This document shows, piece after piece, positions 1 to 9,722 of a stretch of DNA of 64,000 nucleotides (position 1 is its first letter; each line of letters starts with the position of its first letter). This stretch comes from Lachnospiraceae bacterium. GTDB taxonomy: Bacteria > Bacillota > Clostridia > Lachnospirales > Lachnospiraceae. Location of the stretch: assembly GCA_021770345.1 (NCBI GenBank), contig JAETRD010000013.1:96772-160771 (forward strand), written 5' to 3'. The position numbers were made by a program, and so were the translations under genes. The notes under the pieces were generated by a model. That model was not told the DNA's origin. It saw only the letters and a list, made by a program, of their open reading frames with translations, and ran no database searches.

Positions 1-690
1 CCCGAGTTCTTCATATGCCTCGTCCGGCACGAGTTTCTTTCGCCCTTTTTCATTTATGTAATAGCATGCTCCGTCACGCGCAACAGGCGCGACCCGCGGT
101 TCCCCGGCGCAGAAATATCCGGCCTTCTCGTATGCGAGCGCGACCGCGACGCTTCCCTCGGTATCCACAATCCCGCAGCTCCCGCCGTTTCCTGCCACCG
201 CGTACCCGCCGTAAAACGGGGACAGCTCCTCGCAGTTAAAATACAGCTCCTCGTAGTACCCGCGATACTGTTTCCAGAGCGCGTCCACATTGTCGTTTTC
301 CTTCCGGCTTTCTTTCAGCTCCCTAAGCAATAAGACCGCGTCCTTCTTCCTGCCGTTTGCAGAGTAGTAATCCACAAGCATCCGAAGCGCGGCATTGTCA
401 GTCTCATCCTGATAAATCAACGCCTCGCAGGCTGCTATAAACGCCGTCGTATCGTCAAGCAACAGATGCATCTCTGCAATTTTACGGCTGACTTCGGCCT
501 GCCCGGGTTCAAGCGCAAGCGCCGCCTCGTACTCTTCCAGCGCGTCCTCATATATTTCTTTCCGCTCATATTCCTCTGCCGCCGCAATGTGCCGTTCGAC
601 TTCGGCCGATTTCCCGAATACGCTGCCGACCGTCTGATACCATCCGAGCGCCAACAGAAGCGCCAGCAGAATTGAAATTTTCTTCCTCAT
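1..690 (-). CDS. TPR / WG-repeat protein, C-terminus beyond left edge
   Basis: Open frame on the minus strand that runs off the left edge, so only the N-terminal 230 residues are visible. It starts with a short basic segment and a hydrophobic signal-anchor (ISILLALLLALGWYQ). TPR-like helices follow (about residues 30-140, with AAEEYERKEIYEDALEEYEA). The visible end resembles a WG repeat (GIVDTEGSVAVA... YYINEKGRKKLVP). The ATG at 690 is preferred because GAGGAAA lies just upstream; an in-frame ATG at 702 would leave a 1-nt gap to the prepilin peptidase stop. It is the last visible gene of the tad operon and is probably an envelope-anchored accessory protein. Its function is unknown. Confidence 0.75.
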   Translation of the reverse strand, partial: MRKKISILLALLLALGWYQTVGSVFGKSAEVERHIAAAEEYERKEIYEDALEEYEAALALEPGQAEVSRKIAEMHLLLDDTTAFIAACEALIYQDETDNAALRMLVDYYSANGRKKDAVLLLRELKESRKENDNVDALWKQYRGYYEELYFNCEELSPFYGGYAVAGNGGSCGIVDTEGSVAVALAYEKAGYFCAGEPRVAPVARDGACYYINEKGRKKLVPDEAYEELG

Positions 691-703
691 ACTTTTCCTC
701 ATT

Positions 704-1249
704 TCATACGCCGAGCAATGATGCCGCGATAAATCCGGCAAACACAAACGGCACAAACGGTATCTCATCCTTCAGGGATATCTTTTTCCCTGCCAGCTTT
801 CCCGCACTGTAAATTGCCGCAAAAAGCAGTGCCCCGAGCATCACGGCAAGCACTGCATCCGGCCCCAGATAAAAACCGATCACCCCAAACAATTTAATGT
901 CCCCGGCGCCCATCCCGTTTCGGCAGATAACATTCCCAAAAAGGAGAACCGCCATGCCGCAGGCCGCACCCGCAAACGACGACAAAAGAAAGCTTCCCAG
1001 ATATCCCGGGTACAGCAGAGCCTCCGGTACAAACAGAACAACCCGCAGGACAAGCAATATCAGAATACTTTTATTCGGCACGATCCTTTTTTCCGCGTCC
1101 ACACCCGCGAGATATGCCAGCGTATACCCCAGCAGGAAATATCGGATCATCTTTACCACCCCGTATTCCAGCAGATACGAGACGCAGGCAAACCCTGCCG
1201 AAAACAGGATGAGCCCCGCCGTTATGATTCCTTTTTGCAGCTTCGTCAT
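704..1249 (-). CDS. Type IV prepilin peptidase, A24 family (TadV/CpaA-like)
   Basis: Membrane aspartic protease expected to cleave the leader of the Flp pilin and TadE-like pseudopilins. It is about 181 residues, almost all hydrophobic helices. The two catalytic aspartates lie in the early VDAEKR segment and in the GAGDIKLFG (GxGD) motif. The frame is open to 1294, but the ATG at 1249 is chosen because CAGAGGAGAG sits directly upstream and because the longer form would overlap the previous gene by 31 nt. The short length, without an N-methyltransferase domain, is typical of CpaA/TadV. Confidence 0.88.
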   Translation of the reverse strand: MTKLQKGIITAGLILFSAGFACVSYLLEYGVVKMIRYFLLGYTLAYLAGVDAEKRIVPNKSILILLVLRVVLFVPEALLYPGYLGSFLLSSFAGAACGMAVLLFGNVICRNGMGAGDIKLFGVIGFYLGPDAVLAVMLGALLFAAIYSAGKLAGKKISLKDEIPFVPFVFAGFIAASLLGV

Positions 1250-1263
1250 CGCACTCTCCTCTG

Positions 1264-1983
1264 TCACCACAGGCGCGTGGACGCGTTCAGGCACATCTCA
1301 TGCTCCCCGAAATCAAGAAACGGAAACATCTTGTTTTTCACCCGAAAACGCACCGTGATGGAAATATCTTTTTTGCCGCCCTCAAGTACCAGCTTCGAAT
1401 CCCCGAAATCGAGTCCGTTCATTCCGCCCACAATCCCGATTTCCTCGAGATACGCATCCGGGTCCTCCACAAGCTCCTCGAGATATGCCTCAAGCTGTCC
1501 CTCCGCGATCTTTGAAAAGACGGCCGCACAGACCGCATTCTCCAGTTCCGATTTCCCGACTGCCGCAAGCCCTGCCAAAAGCCCTTCCGGGTCCTTAAAA
1601 TACCCGCTTGCAATGTCTGCCGCCGCACCCGCGTCCTGTATGCCTGTGACAATCCCCGCAACGGTCTGCTCGTTGATTCCGTTTCCGAGATTCTGCACCG
1701 CACCGGACAGATTGCTCACCGCCGACGCGATCTCCGAAATGTTGCTCCTCGTCTCTTTTGCGTCGTCCGCACACTGCCCCATCGCGTCGGCCATCCCCGT
1801 CTTTGTCAGCAGATATCCGTACTGCGAGATCTGCATTGCGGTGCCGTTGATCGCATGCTGCATCACCGTCTGCGCCCGCGCGAGTCTGGCAAAGTTAAAG
1901 AGCGTCACAAACGCCGCCAGAAACAAAACGAGAAAGACTGCCGCCTCGACCGTCAGTGAACCTTTTTCTCTCCTTTTTCCCAT
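1264..1983 (-). CDS. TadE-like pseudopilin
   Basis: 239 residues. A basic N-terminus is followed by GSLTVEAAVFLVLFLAAFVTLF, the processing site and single transmembrane helix of TadE/TadF pseudopilins, with Glu at mature position 5 (VEAA). The rest is predicted extracytoplasmic. It lies between the DUF5702-like gene and the prepilin peptidase in the same operon, so it is a likely substrate of that peptidase and a minor component of the Flp pilus. Confidence 0.8.
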   Translation of the reverse strand: MGKRREKGSLTVEAAVFLVLFLAAFVTLFNFARLARAQTVMQHAINGTAMQISQYGYLLTKTGMADAMGQCADDAKETRSNISEIASAVSNLSGAVQNLGNGINEQTVAGIVTGIQDAGAAADIASGYFKDPEGLLAGLAAVGKSELENAVCAAVFSKIAEGQLEAYLEELVEDPDAYLEEIGIVGGMNGLDFGDSKLVLEGGKKDISITVRFRVKNKMFPFLDFGEHEMCLNASTRLW

Positions 1984-2003
1984 ACCGCATCCCCGCTTTC
2001 CGC

Positions 2004-4655
2004 CTAATAGCCCAGCACGCTCTGGTACGAGATTACATACCAGTCGCTCACGCTTCTTCCCGCGCCGCCGTCGGGCAGTTCCGCCGCTTTTTTCAGAAAC
2101 GTCGTCCGCGACTTTACCCTGGCGGAAACAGCCAGCATCGTATATCCTTTTGTGAGATCCGTTTCCGTGTTCAGCTGGATACAGTCCGCAATCCGCACGA
2201 GCGTTTTGGCTTCCGCACTGCCAAGCGTCCGGATAAACAGAAATATCGTCAGGTACTCCCTGTAATTCACCTTGACGCTTCTGTCCGTCCCGGGGCGGCC
2301 CGGCATGCCGCGCAGACGAATCTGCCCGTTTCGCGCGTCTTTAAACAGCGGAACATTTTCCCCTCGCATCAGCGCGCCGACGTCGAGCACGGTCTCCGCG
2401 CCCGCCACCGCAACTTTCAGCAATGCCGAAAATACCGGCACCAGAAAGGCGACCCCGCAGGACATCGCTATCGCCATCGGCGTGATGGCCGCGCGAAGCC
2501 CGCTGTCCGAAAACGCGTAAATCAGATTCGTGACCATGCGGATGCCGTACAAAAGCAGTCTCGTATTCTCCACATTTTTCTGCGCCTTCTGCTCTCCCCA
2601 GAGCATATATTCCACCTCGGAGCGGTAAAGTTTATTATTCGACAGCTTATCCCCGCTGAGACTCCGCGGGTCTTTTATGACGCCGACTGTCTCCCCGTCG
2701 GCCTCTTTGTCGACGGTATAATAGGAAAACATCTGCATGCCGTACTCCGTCAGATAGAGATTCTCCAGCGTTTCCTCCGCGAGCCGGTTCAGCTCGTCCA
2801 AAAATCCGGAAAGTCCCCTGACGGTATTCTTTGCGCTCGCGATCGCCTTTTTCCTTCCGCTTTTGCCGGTATCCGCGTCGTTTGGCAGCACATAACGCTT
2901 TCCGTCGTCATTCTCCGGTTCCAAGGCAAGCCCCCGGATGCACGTCGACGGAAGCGTCGCTTCTACCTCCTTCCAGTTGATATCCTCCAAATCTGTAATC
3001 GAATCAAACGCAGCCGCCGCCTTCTGCAGCAGGTCGTCTGTCGTCTGCTTGTCCTCCTTTGCCTGCGGCGTCTCCGGGGCTTTCCTGCAGATCTCCTGGA
3101 GCTGTTTGTAAAAATCATCGGAACGGATCGAAGACATCCCGTTTTCGCCCGAAACCTCCGTTTTCACATAATTTGCCGACACAAAACGCAGGGTATCATC
3201 CTCAAGCTCCCGTCTGATTTTCGCGCTTCCGTCCTCCATGATCCGTGGCATTCTGCAGCCCCATCCGGAAATCTTTTCCCGGATTTCCTTTGTCTGTTCC
3301 TCATTCAGAATCATCGTCATCGAAAAACCGCAGAACGTATTCGCCTCCAGCGCCGTTCTTATACCGTCCAGGCTGTTCTTGTTGTGCTCCAGTTTCTGCA
3401 GCAGTGCGTCCAGCTTTTCTTCGTCCAGAAGATGTTCATACTCTGCCGCCTCCGCGTTCATATTGGTCTTCTGCTCCCCCTCGGAAAGCAAATCAATCTT
3501 TCCTTTCCAGCTCCCGTGGGCATTTTGTGCGCTCCCCAGCGACTTTTTGAGCGCACCCACCTTTTTGATCGCCGTGTCGATACGTTCCTGCGCGATCACA
3601 ATTCTTGCATACCAGCCTCCGATGCCATTCCACGCCTCCTTCCGATATTCCTCCGCCGCCTGTGACATCGAAAGCACATATGCGCTTAACACGGCCTGCT
3701 TTTGCCTGTAAGCGTCGTATGTCTCCTGCAGATTTTTCGCTTCAGCCTCCGATACCGCCTCCTTTTTCTGCTCCACAAGCGCCTCCAGATTTTCGTCCGG
3801 TATATGATTCCTGTAATACAGGCAGGTCAGATACGGCTCGAAATATGTCTCCAAATCATCCGCGTCCGCCCTCACATAGTCCGACAACGTGTCCGCAAAC
3901 TCATTGTAATGCCGCATGGATTCCATAAAATCTTCCGCGTCGTCTTTTTCGTCATAACGCTCCATGATATCTAACATGAAGAAATAGCGTACCGCTTTCG
4001 TCAGAGGCTCCTCAGCTTTATTGATGTCCGGATTTATATTTGCCGCGTCAATTTCGGGCGTTTTGTCCTCCGCCTCCGCGCAGTACTCCCGGATGGCCTT
4101 ATTCGCGGCTTCGCACGCCTCCTGCAGATCTTCCATCGTCTCCGAGAAATCCAGCTGCGCCTCGACGGCATCCGCCTGCTTTTGGGTATTTTTTATTTGC
4201 TCTATCTTCTCAAGCAGTTCTTCCCCGATACAGACAGGCGCCCGGTATTTCATGTATTCCAAAATCTGCTGCTTCTCGACCTCGGGCAGATAGATTTCCG
4301 CCCCCGGCACGCTTTTGGCCTCAAATTTCTCGCTCCTTAAATCCAGCAGAGAGGACACATGTTCTGCTCCGTCCAGACCGGAGGCCTGTATCGTATTCAC
4401 AAAGTACTGCTCTAACATTTTCTGCATCTCTTCGGGCGTCTGATCCATGACCAGCATCCCGTAGTGATCTTTCAACTCCGTATTGTAACAGGAGAGCCCG
4501 GCGTTCATCGCAAGCTCTCCCGCCTCCGACACCAGACTTTGGGACTGGTAAATCCGCACCGCATCCGTCATCAGCCCCGCAAACACCACGGTCGGCAGCA
4601 AAATCAGCGTCAGGAAAACGGATATCGTGCCCCGGCGGCAATCAAACAATTTCAT
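2004..4655 (-). CDS. Large TadG/DUF5702-like surface protein of the Tad locus
   Basis: 883 residues. The N-terminus (CRRGTISVFLTLILLPTVVFAG) is a pilin-like transmembrane helix. A long Glu/Lys/Ala-rich helical region follows (about residues 120-560), then a C-terminal part with further hydrophobic stretches near residues 700-740. In Clostridia, DUF5702 proteins take the place of TadG in tad loci, and length and position match that. A 20-nt gap separates it from the TadE-like gene downstream. Its job in pilus biogenesis or adhesion is inferred from context. The long open frame on the opposite strand (1956-3665) is a codon-usage shadow. Confidence 0.78.
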   Translation of the reverse strand: MKLFDCRRGTISVFLTLILLPTVVFAGLMTDAVRIYQSQSLVSEAGELAMNAGLSCYNTELKDHYGMLVMDQTPEEMQKMLEQYFVNTIQASGLDGAEHVSSLLDLRSEKFEAKSVPGAEIYLPEVEKQQILEYMKYRAPVCIGEELLEKIEQIKNTQKQADAVEAQLDFSETMEDLQEACEAANKAIREYCAEAEDKTPEIDAANINPDINKAEEPLTKAVRYFFMLDIMERYDEKDDAEDFMESMRHYNEFADTLSDYVRADADDLETYFEPYLTCLYYRNHIPDENLEALVEQKKEAVSEAEAKNLQETYDAYRQKQAVLSAYVLSMSQAAEEYRKEAWNGIGGWYARIVIAQERIDTAIKKVGALKKSLGSAQNAHGSWKGKIDLLSEGEQKTNMNAEAAEYEHLLDEEKLDALLQKLEHNKNSLDGIRTALEANTFCGFSMTMILNEEQTKEIREKISGWGCRMPRIMEDGSAKIRRELEDDTLRFVSANYVKTEVSGENGMSSIRSDDFYKQLQEICRKAPETPQAKEDKQTTDDLLQKAAAAFDSITDLEDINWKEVEATLPSTCIRGLALEPENDDGKRYVLPNDADTGKSGRKKAIASAKNTVRGLSGFLDELNRLAEETLENLYLTEYGMQMFSYYTVDKEADGETVGVIKDPRSLSGDKLSNNKLYRSEVEYMLWGEQKAQKNVENTRLLLYGIRMVTNLIYAFSDSGLRAAITPMAIAMSCGVAFLVPVFSALLKVAVAGAETVLDVGALMRGENVPLFKDARNGQIRLRGMPGRPGTDRSVKVNYREYLTIFLFIRTLGSAEAKTLVRIADCIQLNTETDLTKGYTMLAVSARVKSRTTFLKKAAELPDGGAGRSVSDWYVISYQSVLGY

Positions 4656-4693
4656 AGCTCCTCACATTCTGCCGCCACAGGCGGCATAACTGT

Positions 4694-5401
4694 CTATCCC
4701 AGAATCTTTTCCATGATATTTTTTGTCTTATTTAAAAAATCGTGATAATTCTCCGACACGCCAAACTTTTCCATCAGCCCGTCTAAAAGGTCCGCAGCCA
4801 GATCCACGTTCCTCACAAATTCCCCGGGATTGACGATCTTCCTTGTCGCCCGCGTCTCTATCGCAAATTCGCTGCCTTCGACTCCCAGATAGCGCACCAC
4901 CTTCGGCATCGGCAGCGTGTGCGTGATCGTCACCGTAACCGTAGAAGAAAAAAATCCCCTGTCTATCGTCACCTCCGGCGGCGTGATATGCCCGAGCGCA
5001 AGCAGCGTCACCTCCATGACCGCACCCGCATATTTCGCCTCGTAAACTACCTCCCTGTTTCCGCTTCCCGCAAGCACGGACGCCAGCGTGCCGACCTCCC
5101 GATAGAGGTCTCCGACACGCGCGTGATACGCCTCGTAATAGGACGTCACGGCCTCTCTCGGGGGCACGCCACCGTCCCATGCAAAATCAACGTTCCGCCC
5201 CGCATTCATTCCGAGCACCCGGTAGCCGAGATATGCTTCCCCGCGCGACGCCTCTGCAGCCACGCGCTCCGCCACATAGGAGAGCGCGGCCTCCTGCATC
5301 CAGAAAAGCCCGAGGTAAATCATCGCAATCACGGTGCAGATCACCAGCGGAAAATAGATCGACGCCTCCACCAATACGCCCCCACGTTCGGATTGTCTCA
5401 T
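4694..5401 (-). CDS. TadE-family pseudopilin
   Basis: 235 residues. RGGVLVEASIYFPLVICTVIAMIYLG is a TadE-type processing and transmembrane segment with the VEAS glutamate. The remainder is a soluble extracytoplasmic domain. It sits between flp (4-nt gap upstream) and the DUF5702-like gene. Together with the genes at 1264 and 2004 it gives three proteins with pilin-like N-termini besides Flp. Confidence 0.8.
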   Translation of the reverse strand: MRQSERGGVLVEASIYFPLVICTVIAMIYLGLFWMQEAALSYVAERVAAEASRGEAYLGYRVLGMNAGRNVDFAWDGGVPPREAVTSYYEAYHARVGDLYREVGTLASVLAGSGNREVVYEAKYAGAVMEVTLLALGHITPPEVTIDRGFFSSTVTVTITHTLPMPKVVRYLGVEGSEFAIETRATRKIVNPGEFVRNVDLAADLLDGLMEKFGVSENYHDFLNKTKNIMEKILG

Positions 5402-5405
5402 ACCA

Positions 5406-5621
5406 TCAGCTCCCTATAAACTCCGTCAATCTTGCAAAAATCGTATTTACCGCACTCATAAGCTGCGTCCGGAACACCCCTGCCACCGCGAGGACAATGA
5501 CGATCACCACCATAATCGACACCAGATTAGAGTCTCCCCTTTCCTCCGCCAGAAAACGTTCGAGCGCGTCCGTGCATCTCATCTTCCCTCTCAGATACCA
5601 GTACATTGCTTTGTTTTTCAT
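5406..5621 (-). CDS. flp: Flp-type major pilin (type IVb)
   Basis: 71 residues: a cytoplasmic leader of about 30 residues (MKNKAMYWYLRGKMRCTD...), then LAEERGDSNLVSIMVVIVIVLAVAGVF, a long hydrophobic helix typical of Flp1-type pilins in Clostridia. The small size, the position directly downstream of tadC and the prepilin peptidase in the operon support assignment as the structural pilin. An SD-like GGAGGGAAA lies upstream of the ATG. Confidence 0.82.
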   Translation of the reverse strand: MKNKAMYWYLRGKMRCTDALERFLAEERGDSNLVSIMVVIVIVLAVAGVFRTQLMSAVNTIFARLTEFIGS

Positions 5622-5673
5622 GTTTTTCCCTCCGTAAATTTTTTATTATAATCATTTGCATGAATTATAACCG

Positions 5674-6531
5674 CTACATACTCACAAACGCCGGGACCAT
5701 GATCATAATTAAAATCCCGATGAAGATACACGCGGTCGGCAGCATCAGTTTCGAGGCCGCCGCCTCCCCTTTCCGCTTTGCCAGATGCTTTTTCTCCTCC
5801 CACATCTCGTCCGCCATCTCGCGCAGGAAAAAGGCGAGCTCCGCATTTCCTTTCTGCAGGTTCTGCACCATCGTGGACGAAAACCGCCGGATGTCTTTCA
5901 GTCCGCACCGCTCCGCAAGGTTGCGGTAGATCTCGACCTCCGCCACACCGTTTTGAAATTCCTGCATCGTTACTTTCATCTCGTCGTACAAAATTCCCGC
6001 GCCGCTTGCCGCAACCTTATTCCAGGCTTCCCGCATTACCATGCCGGAGTTTACCAGCAGCGCAAGCTTCGAGAGCACCTGCGGGAAGTCCGCCAAAAGC
6101 GCATCCCTGCGGTTGGCAAGTTTATTGTCCAGCTCCTGCTCCATATACAGCGCCGCAAGTATCGCGAGCGCAATCCCGAGCACTGCGAGCAGCGCGCTGT
6201 CCGCGGCTGCCGCAAGCAAAAACATCAGCGTCAGCGCAAGATACGCGTAGGTAAACTCCGCTCCTCTCGTCACATAAAAATAGAACTGCGCATATTTTTT
6301 TCCGCTGACCTCCGCAATCTCATGAATCCGCTTTCTCGCCTGCTTTGTATTCATGTCATACCGGATGATATCCATGATCCCAAAACCCACAAAAAACAGC
6401 TCCGGATACCGGTATTCTTCCCTGTCAATGCTGCCGGTCACTTCCCCAAAGCTATCCTTATATCTGCGGTTTAGCACAAACCAGTCGACGGTCAGCACGG
6501 TCGCTGCCACCGCTATCATTATCTGAATCAT
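5674..6531 (-). CDS. tadC: Tad secretion system inner-membrane protein TadC
   Basis: 285 residues with a T2SSF (GspF-like) domain. It has an N-terminal membrane helix, a paired helical region (AYLALTLMFLLAAAADSALLAVLGIALAILAALYM), a cytoplasmic domain (about 140-245) and a C-terminal helix (LPTACIFIGILIMIMVPAFV). TadB and TadC form the membrane platform of the Flp pilus machine. It directly follows tadB with 17 nt between them. Confidence 0.87.
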   Translation of the reverse strand: MIQIMIAVAATVLTVDWFVLNRRYKDSFGEVTGSIDREEYRYPELFFVGFGIMDIIRYDMNTKQARKRIHEIAEVSGKKYAQFYFYVTRGAEFTYAYLALTLMFLLAAAADSALLAVLGIALAILAALYMEQELDNKLANRRDALLADFPQVLSKLALLVNSGMVMREAWNKVAASGAGILYDEMKVTMQEFQNGVAEVEIYRNLAERCGLKDIRRFSSTMVQNLQKGNAELAFFLREMADEMWEEKKHLAKRKGEAAASKLMLPTACIFIGILIMIMVPAFVSM

Positions 6532-6548
6532 ACCGTTCCTCCCATCGC

Positions 6549-7343
6549 CTAGATTGTGATGTCCGTCAGTTTTCTTCCGGCCAGATATGCGCCCGCAAAA
6601 ATGGCAATGCAGAACAGCTTTACCGCTACATTAAAAAATGTATTGGCCGCGACCGTCGATTCGCCGAGTCCGCCCAGCATCGGGACAATGACAAGCGGCA
6701 TCAGAATCATCACGTTCAGTTCGTTTTTGTTCGCCTGCAGCATCGTCTCAATCTCCATCTCAATCTCGATTTTATCGTTGATAATCTCCCGGCTGTCCGC
6801 GATAATCTGTTTTAAATTACTTCCCTGCCTGTTTGCCACCTCGAACACGCTCGCAAAGCTTTCCACGTCCGCAAGCCCGCTGCGCGCCGCAAAATTAAAC
6901 AAAAGCTCCTCCGCCTGAAGATTGTTCTTCATCCCTTCCAGAATCAGCCTGACCTCCGCGACGATATCCGCATCCTCCCCGTAGACAGAAACCATGTCTC
7001 CCTCGGCATCCCGGAATGCTCCCATCGTATTCTGTCCCGCCGAGTAAGACGCGGCAAGGGATTCCAGCAGATCTTTAAACTGCAGAAGAAGCGTTTTGCT
7101 CCGCTTTTGTATTTTATAGCCCCGGTAAAACCGCTGCGCCGGCACAAGCAGCAGAATCCCCCCGATTGCCCCAAAGAAAATGCTGTGAAAAAACACATAC
7201 ACAACGACCATTGACGCCGCAAAGCCGAGCGCGGCCGCAATGATTCGATCCTGCGGCTTCATCTCATAAACGTGATAATCCGCGGCGTCCTCCAGCAGCC
7301 CCTGCACCGGCTTGTATGTTTCCTTCTCTTTCTTTTCTCTCAT
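6549..7343 (-). CDS. tadB: Tad secretion system inner-membrane protein TadB
   Basis: 264 residues with a T2SSF domain. Membrane helices lie near residues 30-70 and the last 50 residues, with a cytoplasmic helical domain between (FAARSGLADVESFASVFEVA). It is encoded directly after the TadA ATPase (22 nt) and before tadC, the standard tad order. It should form the membrane platform with TadC and couple it to TadA. Confidence 0.87.
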   Translation of the reverse strand: MREKKEKETYKPVQGLLEDAADYHVYEMKPQDRIIAAALGFAASMVVVYVFFHSIFFGAIGGILLLVPAQRFYRGYKIQKRSKTLLLQFKDLLESLAASYSAGQNTMGAFRDAEGDMVSVYGEDADIVAEVRLILEGMKNNLQAEELLFNFAARSGLADVESFASVFEVANRQGSNLKQIIADSREIINDKIEIEMEIETMLQANKNELNVMILMPLVIVPMLGGLGESTVAANTFFNVAVKLFCIAIFAGAYLAGRKLTDITI

Positions 7344-7365
7344 CGTATCTCTCCGCCTTTTCTTT

Positions 7366-8604
7366 CTATATCTCCACCCGAATCCCCGAAAGCTTCAGCT
7401 TAAAATCATTCTGCAGCGGGTTTTCGGTCCGCACGAGCGCCCCGGATACTTTCTCTGCGGAGCTGTTTTCATCCTCCCGAAACACATACAGCGGATTTAA
7501 CAGAATCTTTCCGTCCCGATACCCCACGACCTCCGCAATCTCCATCGTCCTGCGGGACTTGTCCCGAAGTCTCGACAGATGGATAATAATATCCACCGCC
7601 GAGGCAATCTGCTGTCGTATCGCTTCGAGCGGAAGCCCCTCGGCCCCCTGCAGCACCATCGTCTCGAGACGGCTTAACATATCCTGCGTCGAGTTCGCGT
7701 GCCCGGTGGAGAGCGAGCCGTCGTGTCCGGTATTCATCGCCTGCAGCATATCGAGCGCCTCCCCGCCGCGCACCTCGCCGACCACAATCCGCTCCGGACG
7801 CATACGAAGCGACGACTTGATGAGGTCACGAATCGTAATCTGCCCGGCTCCCGAGGAATTCGCATTTCGGGTCTCGAGGCTCACAAGGTTTTCTACCCCT
7901 GCAATCTGCAGCTCCGCCGAGTCCTCGATCGTGATCACGCGCTCGTCTTTCGGGATAAAATTTGAAAGTGCGTTTAAAAACGTTGTCTTACCGGAACCGG
8001 TGCCGCCACTGATAAAAATGTTATATTTTGCCCGCACGAACATCGCCAGCACATCCGCAATCTCCTGCGTAATCGAACCGTACGCGATCAACCGCTCCAT
8101 CGTCATCGGCGTTTTGGAAAACTTACGGATAGTAATCGTCGGCCCGCACAGCGCGATCGGCGGAAGCACGACATTGACGCGGGAACCGTCCGGCAGACGC
8201 GTGTCACAGATCGGATTTGCCTGATTGACCTCCCTGCCCGCAAGCCCCACAATCCGCTGAATGATATCCTCAAGCCTGCGCTGGCTTTCAAACTGCTTAT
8301 CCAGCTTAAAAAGTCTGCCGCTCTGCTCAATAAAAATATGTTCCGGCCCGTTGATCATCACCTCCGTGATCGTGTCGTCGCCAAGAATTGCATCCAGAAG
8401 CCCGAATCCCCGGATAGAGCTGTACACCTGCTCGACAATCGAGACCTTCTGTCCGACCTGGACATATCTGTCTTTCAAATGTTCCTCCGCAATCTGTCCG
8501 ATCTGCTCCTCTAACTCCTCATCCGAAAGACGGCTCAGCTGCAGCGTATCGGTAATATATTTTTTCAGTTCACTGACAAGCTGCTGTTCTTCATCAAATT
8601 CCAT
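7366..8604 (-). CDS. tadA: Tad pilus assembly ATPase TadA/CpaF
   Basis: 412 residues, secretion ATPase of the GspE/VirB11 superfamily that powers pilin extrusion. Walker A is at about residues 199-208 (SGGTGSGKTT). The Asp box (VITIEDSAELQI) and Walker B with its His region (VVGEVRGGEALDML, TGHDGSLSTGHANS) follow. The frame is open to 8685, but the ATG at 8604 is chosen because AGGGGG lies 6 nt upstream. It overlaps the end of tadZ by 11 nt, which suggests translational coupling. Confidence 0.92.
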   Translation of the reverse strand: MEFDEEQQLVSELKKYITDTLQLSRLSDEELEEQIGQIAEEHLKDRYVQVGQKVSIVEQVYSSIRGFGLLDAILGDDTITEVMINGPEHIFIEQSGRLFKLDKQFESQRRLEDIIQRIVGLAGREVNQANPICDTRLPDGSRVNVVLPPIALCGPTITIRKFSKTPMTMERLIAYGSITQEIADVLAMFVRAKYNIFISGGTGSGKTTFLNALSNFIPKDERVITIEDSAELQIAGVENLVSLETRNANSSGAGQITIRDLIKSSLRMRPERIVVGEVRGGEALDMLQAMNTGHDGSLSTGHANSTQDMLSRLETMVLQGAEGLPLEAIRQQIASAVDIIIHLSRLRDKSRRTMEIAEVVGYRDGKILLNPLYVFREDENSSAEKVSGALVRTENPLQNDFKLKLSGIRVEI

Positions 8605-9679
8605 CAGATACCCCCTGTTCGATTGCGTCAAATACCGTAAGCTCCGACATTTCACGCAGCAGCTGCGGCACCGGATAGTGCTCAAACCGCTTGATCCTCC
8701 CGTATTTCCGAAGCTCTATTCCCTCAATCTCCCGCGACGTATAACTTCCGAAACGGTTATACAAAATTCCCATACGCATCATCAGTTTCATGTCTTTCTG
8801 CTGCTCCAAAATGGAAAACGACGCAAGCATACGGACTGTTTTCTCATTTGATGCCGCCGCGCCGTCCGCAACCAAAACAATCTGCCCGCACTCCTTTAAT
8901 AGTTCAAGCTGTCCGGGCCGCATCGAAAAATCAAAATCAAACAGGATGTAGTCATAACCGCAGTAGGTTTTCAGTTCCGTCAGAATCCGCCCTATCTCTT
9001 CCTCCCGCAATTCCATCCGGTCTAACGCCACCGATGCGGCGGGAAAGAAATATACACCGTCCGCATCCTGCTTTACCGTACTCTCCAGCTTCAGATACAG
9101 ATTTCCTTTTTTGCTTTTCACCGCATAAATGATATCCTCGAGCTTTCCCTGCCCTTCACCCTGGAAAAACACATCCGCGCTTCCGAATTGTTCCAGATTC
9201 AGATACAGCACCTTTTTCCCTTTTCGCGCAAAGCGGACGGCACATGCTGCGGCGGCACTTGAACAACCGGTTCCTCCCGCCGCCGAGATAAATGCGATCG
9301 TCTTTGCCCTCTGGTTTTCCTCAAGTCCGATTCCCCTCACCGCGGCGGTTGTCTCGGAATAGATATTGAGAATCCTCTTATAGATAAGCTCCGCCTTCTG
9401 AAATCTGCACACGGCCTTTGCACCGTACATGCGCTCCACATCCGGCGAATCCACAAAATAGGCAAATCCGCATCGGGACGGTATCTGTTTCGTGTCAATC
9501 TCAAAGACATCGCTTGCCAGAAACACATCTATTTTTGCATCCGCAAGCGCCTGCATCGCATTGCTTTCACTCGTAAATGAATAGATCTCGAATTTATCCG
9601 CATACTTCATCGTAAAGACCGACACGATTCGTTTTAAATACGCCTCGTCATTCTCGAGAATCGCCAAATGCATCTTCAT
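8594..9679 (-). CDS. tadZ: TadZ/CpaE-like pilus localisation ATPase
   Basis: 361 residues: an N-terminal atypical receiver-like domain (about 1-125) followed by a ParA/MinD-like domain. The P-loop reads SAAGGTGCSSAAAA and lacks the usual signature lysine, as in other TadZ proteins. TadZ proteins mark the polar site of Tad assembly. GGAGGAAGATT precedes the ATG. A promoter lies directly upstream (9723-9751), so this is the first gene of the tad operon. Confidence 0.85.
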   Translation of the reverse strand: MKMHLAILENDEAYLKRIVSVFTMKYADKFEIYSFTSESNAMQALADAKIDVFLASDVFEIDTKQIPSRCGFAYFVDSPDVERMYGAKAVCRFQKAELIYKRILNIYSETTAAVRGIGLEENQRAKTIAFISAAGGTGCSSAAAACAVRFARKGKKVLYLNLEQFGSADVFFQGEGQGKLEDIIYAVKSKKGNLYLKLESTVKQDADGVYFFPAASVALDRMELREEEIGRILTELKTYCGYDYILFDFDFSMRPGQLELLKECGQIVLVADGAAASNEKTVRMLASFSILEQQKDMKLMMRMGILYNRFGSYTSREIEGIELRKYGRIKRFEHYPVPQLLREMSELTVFDAIEQGVSDGI

Positions 9680-9722
9680 AATCTTCCTCCGATGTCACTT
9701 TCTTACTTCTTTTGTCGAGTAC

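Noticed and set aside
1956-3665. 569-codon plus-strand frame
   Set aside because: It lies entirely antisense to the DUF5702-like gene, has Arg/Pro/His-rich composition and no ribosome-binding site.
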